From positions 1 to 11,757 of the forward strand of contig JALLAZ010002035.1 in NCBI GenBank assembly GCA_036939755.1: a stretch of DNA of 11,757 nt, written 5' to 3'. The position numbers and the translations under genes are program-made. Under the pieces are notes generated by a model. It was not told the origin of the DNA. It did not search any database and worked only from the letters and a program-made list of their open reading frames with translations. Positions 1 to 7,235 of this stretch are shown here, piece after piece (position 1 is the first letter of the stretch; every line of letters begins with the position of its first letter). Origin of the DNA: Stephanodiscus triporus (Eukaryota; Bacillariophyta; Thalassiosirophyceae; Thalassiosirales; Thalassiosiraceae).

Positions 1-313
1 GTGATAAATGAATGGTGCGACCCCTATTATGTGTATATTTCACCTATTTTCCCTTAGAAAAAACCAAGCGCGGCGGGATATAGCCTTTTGCTTGAGGAAC
101 AATTTTTGTCGATGAAAATGGGGTTTGCAACGACACAGGCAGAGTAAATAAGCCATCGTCGCTGCCACCCATCGTTTCGACCGGTTTCCGTGTGGCGAAT
201 TTTTGTTTTCCGATGTTCTTGGCCGAGGCTCTGAATAAAACACAGTCTGTCCTGTTGTGGAAAAAAGGTCCCGCCAAATTCTGAAACGTTTGTTTCTATT
301 CGAACAGTCTTAA
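1..313. other. Left-edge stretch with no supported gene
   Basis: Short open frames occur on the minus strand, but none has a recognisable domain or start context. The stretch lies immediately upstream of the Gag-like reading frame that starts at 314, so it could hold the leader or LTR of that retroelement. I found no second copy in the window, no primer-binding site like the one at 4746 and no polypurine tract, so this cannot be supported. An AATAAA hexamer is present near 234. Confidence 0.4.
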
Positions 314-2826
314 ATGGAAGACCACCATGCCAATTCGATAGAAAAGTTGGAAGTCCACCAGGTTGCTTTGCTGTCACAGATTGAAGATCGCCTCCTGGCC
401 AAAATCAACGTGTTCAACGGACTATTCGGTGACCTGCGTCAGGACGTCAATGACCATGAAAACCGTCTCTCCAGCCTCTACTTGACTTGCTCAAGCAAGA
501 CTCACTGCTCAAGGGCTACAAGGACACCAACGATTAACATGTTGCCACCCTCTGCATGGATGTCAATTATACTTGTGCTAGGATTCCCGAAATCCGCCGG
601 GAAATCCACGACTCCACTGTCCGTCTGGTGAAGTCCATCAAGGAAATTGAGGACAGAGGCCACATCTGCCCCCCCCCCGTGTACGAGGTGCCTCTGTTGA
701 CCCTCCCCCTACTCCCGGCGCGACCAGATTCCAATTGCCAGGTGGTACAAACCCCACCTTTTGAGGGGCAGCAACATTTCCCTCCAGCAATCATTCTATA
801 CATGATGCCGCATCCCCGCCCCACATCGATACACCGCAGGACAATCATTCTTCTTCTGCAATCGTGACACCATCACATGTGACACAGTTGCATATGCCTC
901 AGGGGAATCTCTGATGGGACCCATCAGCCATCGACCTGGCTTCTCTCAACAGTGGGAATCAACACCAAAATGACCAACACGTCAGGTTCTCTACTCCGGG
1001 CCGTACCGGCACCACGGAGGAGGGCTCCGATGTATGCAACGTGGGGGGGGGGGCATCATATCACCACGCCCTAGCAACAAAGAATGCCTCACTCAATCTT
1101 GCGGGGTTGGCCTGTTCAATATTGCCAATTTGGCTACTGCTGACTACCACGGTGGCACACATGGACATGGTGTTCAGGAACTCACCATCTTGTTCATTCA
1201 CAATTGCGATAATCAATCCTTCTCCAACACTGTATCCCTAGAGGAAGTCCTTACATGCTTTCACAAGATGCAACAAATACACCAGAAGATCCTTCAGAGC
1301 TGGTTCAATACACGTACTCAGGTGTCTGGACCATCTCTCGAACGCATCCTGAAACAAGGCCTCCAGGCATTTCCAAAGTTAAGAACTATGGATGTCCACA
1401 ATGCTGTTGAATTCTATGATAAGTTCCCGGAGATCTCCCACGCATACCTCATCCCACTCCTCATGCCCTTTGATGCCGTCTGTCTGGGGAATAACTTAGA
1501 AGGTCTGTTTGTGCCGGGCCATGGCATGCAACGCTATCACAAATGCCCTACTGCCCTCTTTGAGTTGTTGATCCCCAGACTCTTACCCACCACAAATGCT
1601 GAGGTACAGGCCAAACTCTCCTTGGTCCGTGTCGAGTCCAAGAATGGCTATGACCTCCTGTGGCGTGTCCTGGAACTGGAACTCACTGTCCCTATGTTTG
1701 ACCCAAAGGTTCCCCTCCAACAACTAACCTGGGACAGCGATACCAAAATTTTGGAACTTGGCTGGCGCTACAAACTCTACTTCCGCCTCCAAGTCAAAAA
1801 GCATGTTTACTTCAATGCCAGGGATCGCATGTACTAAACAGTGACTATCTCTAAGATTGTAGTATTAAGGTGATTACTTATTTATGAGTATTCTGCTTTT
1901 ATTTCACTTGGAAACCTTGTGCTGCAAACCTTCCATGTGGCAATTTAAAATTGCTAATTGCTAAACAGCCTGTCTAGCTATCATATGTAGCTTCCGTATG
2001 TACGTACCTATTAGGAAGTCTAACAGCACGACCATGTTCGTCAAAGCGGTTGCCTCCTCCGAATATGCCGACATCGTCACCACCCTACAGTCTAATGTTG
2101 ATTCATACCAACACACCAACGATGAGTACTTCTTGCCCCAACACTTTCGTGTCACGAACATAGCTAGGATGCTTATTCACAACAATGCCAAAGCACGGGT
2201 ATGGGACTTGGGCCATCATCGTGTCAATAGAGTCGCTGGTTGGGACGATATGGCTGACGTCCTCATGGACAATGAGCTCCACTTCTGTCACATACAGGGC
2301 TACCAACCTTGCGTCCTCCGCATCGAGCAGGGTCGTGCTGGGGTCCTGGTGGCCGTGGACCACCAGACCGTAGGGGATTTGATTGGCAACAGGGGTTCGA
2401 CCACCATCAGGACAACTCCACCCTCACCAGTGATAGAGGATCTACCAGCTCTACTCTCACTAGTGAGAGAAGCTCTGCCACTCCACGTGGCCATTTGCCT
2501 GCCCGGACCAACGTCGCCGCTCCTTCCTTCCTAATTAACAATGTGAGGAATGCAAACATGTTGGTCATGAGGCCATCAACTGCAACATGTTGGCCCTTGC
2601 TCTGTTCATTGAATGACACGAAAAGTCTCTTTCGGATTTGGAATGTTATGACATTGAGACAAAATGGCTTACGCGCTGGAAGGAGCGCCTTGGTCAGCCT
2701 GCCCGTACTCTGCACCAGGTCATGCACACGTACTGCAATGCAATGAATGTCACCGTCAATACCCTTGACCTCGCCATGGATTGGGAATGCTGGCTGGAAT
2801 GGGATGTTGACCTCGCGGATGAATGA
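314..2826 (+). pseudogene. Retrotransposon Gag-like protein, frameshifted and interrupted
   Basis: In the intact element this protein would form the virus-like particle and bind element RNA. The N-terminal piece (314 to about 480) is rich in Leu, Glu and Asp, like a coiled coil. It continues in another frame through about 1043, with a stop at 535-537. The best block is 1034-1834, which contains EFYDKF, LMPFDAV, RLLPTT and NGYDLLWRVLELELTVP, typical of diatom Copia Gag. A 169-base insertion follows, then 1998 to about 2330 holds SEYADIVTTLQS and CHIQGYQP. A basic Arg/Gly-rich stretch lies in a third frame at about 2341-2530. The zinc knuckle is at 2542-2583: C-x2-C-x4-H-x4-C, reading CEECKHVGHEAINC. 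A stop at 2614-2616 interrupts the tail, which otherwise runs to 2826. Frame order is 2, 1, 2, 0, 2, 1. It is clearly non-functional as a single protein. What I see is the motif set and its order; the family name is from recall. Confidence 0.8.
1829..1997. mobile_element. 169-base insertion in gag, flanked by ATGTAC repeats
   Basis: The Gag frame is clean up to ATGTAC at 1829-1834, then hits a stop at once. The conserved downstream Gag block resumes after a second ATGTAC at 1998-2003, in a different frame. The distance between the two ATGTAC copies is 169 bases, exactly the offset that carries the upstream frame into the downstream one. This fits an insertion that duplicated a 6-base target. 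The insert is AT-rich and has no clear terminal inverted repeats. An alternative is an intron: GT at 1831 to AG at 1989-1990 (160 bases) would also keep the frame. Confidence 0.55.
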
Positions 2827-3740
2827 CCAGGGTATGATCTTTCTAAATGCGTTGGGATTGATCATATGCGATATTCACACAATCAACTTCCTGGGGCATC
2901 AGTACCACCCAAGTCACCTGCTCTAGCACCCGACATCTCAGAGGCAACATTGTCGGCTAATTCACCACAGGTCCCCTTGGTCTCCTTTATCGGTTGTCAG
3001 TCCCATGGTACTCCTTCTGAGATCAACACCTCCAAAACTCCACCTTGGGATATCACCGCCACGCCACGCATTGGGGATCATGTTGATCCCCCCCCCCCGT
3101 GGAGCCGCCTTTGTCTCATCCTGCTACTGAACCCTACAATATTCCTTCCGGATCCATTACTGACAACATTCTCAAGAGCCAGGCCCATACTTTTTCACCA
3201 ACTACCCCTTTCGAATTCCCATTTTATACTGTAACGGCGCTACAAGCAATGACTTCTGATGTTCCTAACACTACACCCAACATAATCACACCGTCGGCCA
3301 GCATCATACAGCATACGGGTAGTTGTGGCACCCCAAGTCTTTGGCATCAAGGGCGACAGCCGCTTATCAGTTCAGGTCAATGAATGGTCTCATATGGATG
3401 GGGGCGCAAATATCTGCCTTACGGGTGATCTTGGTATTCTCACTGATGCTGTCAACATTCCACCACTTCCCATCATGGTGGGTCTCAATGGCAATGGCTC
3501 ATTGGTTGACGATTGTTGCACTAAACTCTGGGCTATATTCCTCTCTGTCAACTGTGTTGCTATTCTGCAAATGCTGTCAAAACCATCATCTCCCCTCAGG
3601 CAATTCTCGGATCAAGCGACCTCTTTGCCTCGTGGACAATGACTGGTTACTAGGATAACTGGCCGGGGGCCTTTCATTTTGACAGTCATGACAGCTTCAT
3701 CAACATGATTTTGTCTGCTTGATGGGATTGCCCCTTTTCA
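2827..3740 (+). pseudogene. Retropepsin-like protease remnant of the Copia-like element
   Basis: A Ser/Thr/Pro-rich linker (2827 to about 3300) changes frame at an 11-C run at 3088-3098. The protease-like block begins near 3320 and carries MDGGANICLTG; its DGGA, at 3397-3408, takes the place of the usual D[S/T]GA of retropepsins. It is followed by DDCCTK, and after another frame change near 3525 by SANAVKTIISPQAILGSSDL. Stops at 3651-3653 and 3720-3722 then end any useful frame. In an intact element this enzyme would cut the Gag-Pol polyprotein. I recall DGGAN as normal for the diatom Copia family, so the Gly may be ancestral rather than damage. The integrase that should follow is missing. 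Confidence 0.7.
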
Positions 3741-4510
3741 TGGAGCTTTTGACGGAGGAATGTAGAAAGGTGTATGCAATTTTTAGGAATTATGGGGTGG
3801 TGACATGGGAATGAATTGGGGTATCTCTAATTGACATGGGGGAAAATTTTGAAACAACGGATATAGTGGTATGTAAATCACAAAAATGCAACCAAAAAAG
3901 ACAATTCATCTGCCACACTCTGCCAAAGCGTAGCATAGGTATAAGTTAAGAATGGCAGACCAAACATATCATCTAGATACTTTTTTACTCTTGATCTAGA
4001 AAAGAAAATTGTTTAACACTAATTCACATATGTCATGGCCGCTAGTAGATTAGATGATAGATACTACCTACACCTTCAGACTCTGGAAACCAAAAAAGCA
4101 GGCATATTATCTTCTAGAGAGAGTGTGTTATCTGATTGTTGTGTAATACCTCTCACTCTTCTGGCTTGCCCGATTTGCTTGCTGGCAATGTTCCTGCTCC
4201 TTTGAGCTGAATGGCCTTAACTGCATGCATCCAATTTTTATTCCACCCATGGCGCGCCTCAAAGTGTTATTAGCCTCGTGGTGATCATCAATATTTTACA
4301 GCCTTATTTCTCACGGCAATGATTGTTATTTTATTCTGCCTCTCAGCAATAACCAATATTTTATTGCAATGATTGATACTCATCGGCCTCTCAGCAATAA
4401 GGATACTACTCAACTCTTTTCCGCCTAATGGTGATGCTATTCCATTCCGTCTATTCCTCATGGAAATATTCTTCCACCCACTTGCACCAACCCTTATGCT
4501 TATGCTCCAC
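3741..4510. other. Non-coding stretch between the two retroelements
   Basis: No reading frame here is convincing. The left part (to about 4140) is AT-rich and follows the break of the Copia-like element. A short diverged tandem repeat lies at about 4316-4400. I see no LTR of the upstream element. Confidence 0.5.
4316..4400. repeat. Diverged tandem repeat, two units of about 50 bases
   Basis: GCAATGATTG occurs at 4316-4325 and 4366-4375, and GCCTCTCAGCAATAA at 4338-4352 and 4386-4400, in the same order. The two units differ in the middle (TTATTTTATTCT against ATACTCATCG). This looks like a local duplication of about 48 to 50 bases with no evident function. Confidence 0.7.
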
Positions 4511-4745
4511 TGTCGAGAGAGGTCGGACAGACTGAGGATACCATCTACGTAAATAGTAGGGTACATACTAGGTAGTAAGTAGGTACGTAGGTGTACCATA
4601 ACTAAAAGAGTAGATAAGGTTAGCTATCACTTATAACCATGAGTCAAAAGTCCTTGGCTCAGTGGTTAGGCATATTTTATCTGCCACCGCACTGGCTTTA
4701 CCCTNGCCACCGCACTGGCTTTACCCTACGTGGCCTCTCTTGAGA
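4511..4745 (+). repeat. Left LTR of the miniature element
   Basis: This copy begins TGTCGAGAGAGG and ends CTCTTGAGA. Against the right copy I count six substitutions and one one-base indel over about 211 bases, about 97% identity, so the insertion is fairly young. It carries an extra 23 bases (an N plus a 22-base duplication, 4705-4727) absent from the right copy. A tRNA-like A-box lies at 4655-4665. Confidence 0.8.
4683..4727. repeat. 22-base duplication either side of a single N
   Basis: GCCACCGCACTGGCTTTACCCT stands at 4683-4704 and again at 4706-4727, with an undetermined base at 4705 between. The right LTR has one copy only. Two contig ends overlapping by 22 bases and joined with one N instead of being merged would give exactly this pattern. 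Confidence 0.85.
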
Positions 4746-4760
4746 GGTTATGAGCCCAAC
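4746..4760 (+). promoter_or_regulatory. Primer-binding site, half-tRNA-Met type
   Basis: GGTTATGAGCCCAAC follows the left LTR with no gap. Its reverse complement contains GGGCTCATAACC, a methionine anticodon arm: loop CTCATAA with CAT as anticodon, T before it and AA after it, closed by GGG/CC stem bases. This sequence is present in yeast initiator tRNA-Met. Copia-type elements can prime from an internal cut of this tRNA rather than its 3' end. Confidence 0.75.
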
Positions 4761-5184
4761 GGAATTGTTGGACCGGGTTCGAGTCCCCGTGAGTTCCCTC
4801 TATGTAAGTCGCCACGATCGCTTTAGAGAGAACTTGAAGGGAGTTCTGGATCCGGGTTCAAGAGAAGTCGTTTAGGGTTAACCCTAGCTCGCTGGTTAAC
4901 AGTGGAGCTGTCGTGAGACGAATTCGCGCTGCGAAGTTGTCCGATATCGGAGCTTTCTCAACGCAATGTCGTCCATCGTACTCGAATCGTACGTACGAAC
5001 AAGGAATCTTCATAGTGAAAGAAAGATTTCTCGTACAAATACGATCCAATACGTGTAGTAGAGTACCAGCTCCAGAGGGAGAGCATACGTACGTCTACGT
5101 TAGTACAACTAACAGTGCGAGTAAAATCAACTACCAGCTGTGTCTCAGTTGTCGATCTCGTCGAAAATGACATTTCTTCTCGTT
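4761..5184. other. Internal non-coding region of the miniature LTR element
   Basis: The longest open frames are under 90 codons and show no Gag, protease or polymerase motif. The region holds the B-box-like GGTTCGAGTCC (4776-4786), a second weaker look-alike GGTTCAAGAGA near 4855, and several TACGTA-type palindromes. It presumably carries packaging and dimerisation signals, which cannot be read from sequence alone. Confidence 0.55.
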
Positions 5185-5194
5185 AGAGAGGGAG
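5185..5194 (+). promoter_or_regulatory. Polypurine tract
   Basis: AGAGAGGGAG is ten purines in a row, ending exactly at the base before the TG that starts the right LTR. This is where the plus-strand primer of reverse transcription should be. Confidence 0.7.
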
Positions 5195-5405
5195 TGTCGA
5201 GATAGGTCGGACAGACCAAGGATACCCTCTACGTAAATAGTAGGGTACATACTAGGTAGTAAGTAGGTACGTAGGTGTACCCTAACTAAAGAGTAGATAA
5301 GGTTAGCTATCACTAATAACCATGAGTCAAAAGTCCTTGGCTCAGTGGTTAGGCATATTTTATCTGCCACCGCACTGGCTTTACCCTACGTGGCCTCTCT
5401 TGAGA
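5195..5405 (+). repeat. Right LTR of the miniature element
   Basis: It begins TGTCGAGATAGG and ends CTCTTGAGA, matching the left copy at about 97% and lacking the N-associated duplication. The sequence after it (AATCATGTGC) is unrelated to that after the left LTR, so the repeat boundary is sharp. Confidence 0.8.
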
Positions 5406-6240
5406 ATCATGTGCAACGTGATGACATCCTTCATATGCAATAGATAGGCAAACGTACCTATCATCACTCCTTTACCACTGCTCTTGCTGGCTTAGCTTTT
5501 GGGAAGTTAGCCGGAATTCTGTGTAACAAAACTGCCAGAGCCAAACTGTAGCCTTATGCCATGCGTGAGGCTGTAGATCCACTCAACGGATGGATTCCAC
5601 ATCAATGTCAAACATGTGCAAGATGAATGACATCCTTCATATGCAATGGATAGACACATGGACCTATCATCACTCCTTTGCCACATTTCTTGCTGGCCTC
5701 ACCATACTTGTTTGTAGCTTAAAAACCCTCAATAAACCAACATCCTTGTGCTGCTACAACCCCACCAATCTTATGACCACCATTGGCAGTGACACTTTTT
5801 CTCCCTCCCCTCTTACTCCAAACCTTTCTCCTTGTGCTTGCAAATGCACCCTCAGGAACAACATCCAAGTGAGCATCTCTGGTTGGTGGTGGATTCACCA
5901 AATTTGACCAGAGCTTCCAACGGCAATGGTCCCCATTGACATTGACAAAGTAAAACAATCATTTTTGCCCCCTTAAAATTGCCTCTGCACTGCCCATGTT
6001 ATGACTGCCTTCCTTGCTGCCACCACTAGAACCTAGCTACAGGATGTTGCCAATAGGTCCATAGGATTATGAACCTATTGCATTGAAATAGCCAGAGATG
6101 CCCCAGACATGGCTACAGGCATCTTTTCTTGCAACCGCATCATCGCTGTTGACATGCTATGTGTGTGTATAGTATTATAACTGATAGTAATAAATATATA
6201 TTTCTAGTTATTATGACATTACTTATTGTGTAGCATGTTG
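5406..6240. other. Non-coding stretch with a diverged duplicated segment
   Basis: No intact gene is supported. The open frame 5590-5907 covers one copy of a duplication described separately, and I recognise no domain in it. The right end near 6160-6230 is AT-rich and simple in sequence. The stretch may be old coding or mobile DNA, but I cannot identify it. Confidence 0.45.
5408..5702 (+). repeat. Diverged direct repeat, about 88 bases, offset 206
   Basis: About 5408-5497 and 5613-5702 share GACATCCTTCATATGCAAT, CCTATCATCACTCCTTT and CTTGCTGGC in the same order. Both translate to a related peptide, with ILHMQ, TYHHSF and LAGL kept in both; the first copy has a stop after ILHMQ. Conservation of the peptide suggests an old coding origin. 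I do not recognise the protein. Confidence 0.6.
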
Positions 6241-7192
6241 GATGATTGCTGAATGCCTTAGCACTGGGGGTGTGGTGTGGCACCATGCCGGCCATGGGAT
6301 ATGGTTGGGGTGTGGTTTTTTACCCAGCTTTCACCTAGGACATCATGTGTCAGATTCCACCAACCCCAAAACCACCCCAAAATGCAACCACTGTCCAACC
6401 TCATATCGTCAATGATAGGCAAATGGGGATGCTTCAACTTCAAGTAGCAATCCTCCTTGCATGTATAGTGGGAAGACATCTGCATTGTATGAATATCTAT
6501 TTCCTTTTTCCTGGGTTAACAGCGCAATGTGAAACAACAAAATCAAGATAAAATGGCAAATAAATCAGTAGATTGGCTACAACTTAGCAAATAATTCTTG
6601 GGCAATAGGGGAAATGGGGTATCGTACCAAATTGAAGCCAGCAATATTTCTGACTCTAGGCATTTCTTACTTTTGTGATAGGGATGATTTAGAGTACTTA
6701 TTACAAACCTCTAAAGTGGTCTCTCATAGGGACTGCATATGGTACTTACTATCTCACCAACATGGAGATAACATCTACCTAGATATTTATTTAGTATGTG
6801 AACTGTTAGTTTATATGGTTATGGGCTCCCACTGACCGCAATAGATGCCATTACATATTGCCACCATTGTTGATGGTAGACAAGATATTCGTCAAAACAT
6901 AAGTAGCAGTAGATATAAGTTATTTCCTTGCTTATTCTATCTTCTATCATTTTGAATAAAACCTAGACACATCCTCAGCCAACCCCATGGGGGGTCAGAT
7001 GTGTGGAGTCAGTCGATGATGGAAATCGCATACTGGCAGAACCGAAAGAACTCTTAAGCTGTTAAGTAGGGAAGTGACCAAATTCCTGGTTTGATTGTAT
7101 TGTATCACTATCAGTATTGTTTGCGAGAGACATCTTGAATCCTGGGCTTTGCAAGGCAAGAGCAGAAAATCGTAACGAAAATAAGCGTTATC
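6241..7192. other. Intergenic stretch, nothing recognised
   Basis: Open frames on both strands are short (at most 85 codons), overlap one another and have no familiar motifs. I see no tRNA, rRNA or clear repeat. The right end is the downstream flank of the arginase gene. Confidence 0.5.
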
Positions 7193-7198
7193 TTTATT
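7193..7198 (-). terminator. Candidate polyadenylation signal of arginase
   Basis: Read on the minus strand, this is AATAAA, about 38 bases past the arginase stop codon. That is a reasonable place for a 3'-end signal, though a single hexamer is weak evidence. Confidence 0.4.
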
Positions 7199-7235
7199 TA
7201 GTACCCAAAGTAAAGCATAATCCCGATAATAAACC

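Larger units (their letters stand above)
314..3740 (+). mobile_element. Decayed Copia-like LTR retrotransposon, Gag and protease part only
   Basis: This stretch keeps, in the correct order, a coiled-coil-like Gag N-terminus, the main Gag domain, an Arg/Gly-rich basic stretch, a CCHC zinc knuckle, a Ser/Thr/Pro-rich linker and a retropepsin-like protease with a DGGA active-site motif. The reading frame switches repeatedly and carries internal stops, so it is a dead copy. Similarity to the element fades shortly after the stop at 3720-3722. Integrase, reverse transcriptase and RNase H, which should follow in a Copia element, are absent from the whole window. No flanking LTR pair was found for this element. 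Family assignment rests on my recognition of blocks typical of diatom Copia elements (CoDi group) and was not checked by search. Confidence 0.8.
4655..4786 (+). promoter_or_regulatory. Possible Pol III A-box and B-box pair across the LTR/internal junction
   Basis: TGGCTCAGTGG at 4655-4665 fits the tRNA A-box consensus, and the surrounding CCTTGGCTCAGTGGTTAGGCA looks like the 5' half of a tRNA. GGTTCGAGTCC at 4776-4786 fits the B-box consensus GWTCRANNC. They lie 121 bases apart start to start, or 98 if the duplication at the N is an artefact. That is longer than in a normal tRNA gene. The acceptor arms do not pair, so this is not a tRNA. The right LTR has only the A-box, at 5338-5348. Whether it is used is unknown. 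Confidence 0.35.
4511..5405 (+). mobile_element. Miniature non-autonomous LTR retrotransposon (TRIM-like)
   Basis: Two direct repeats of about 211 bases (4511-4745 and 5195-5405) flank 449 bases without coding capacity. GGTTATGAGCCC directly follows the left repeat and is the exact complement of a tRNA-Met anticodon arm, the type of half-tRNA primer used by Drosophila copia and yeast Ty5. AGAGAGGGAG directly precedes the right repeat as a polypurine tract. Both repeats start with TG. These marks in the right places and orientation make an LTR element the best explanation. Total length is 895 bases, or 872 if the duplication at the N is removed, which is in the TRIM range. Its machinery must come from an autonomous Copia-type relative. 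Odd points: the repeats end in GA rather than CA, and I see no target-site duplication (TCCAC left, ATCAT right). Confidence 0.75.

Noticed and set aside
40..377. Minus-strand protein genes at the left edge
   Set aside because: Three overlapping frames in the same stretch, none with a motif or good start context; at least two must be chance, and nothing favours any of them.
2103..2865. Minus-strand open frames opposite the Gag remnant
   Set aside because: They mirror the plus-strand Gag frames, which carry recognisable motifs including the zinc knuckle.
4645..4800. A tRNA gene with an intron
   Set aside because: A-box and B-box matches are present, but the acceptor arms do not pair, the T-arm has a mismatch, the spacing is too long, and the right copy lacks the B-box half. 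The LTR explanation covers the region better.
4511..5405. A simple tandem duplication with a 684-base period
   Set aside because: It would explain the two repeats, but not a tRNA-Met complement exactly after one and a purine tract exactly before the other. An LTR element explains all of these together.
5590..5907. A 105-aa protein gene
   Set aside because: No recognisable domain, no supporting context, and it covers one copy of a decayed duplication whose sister copy has a stop.
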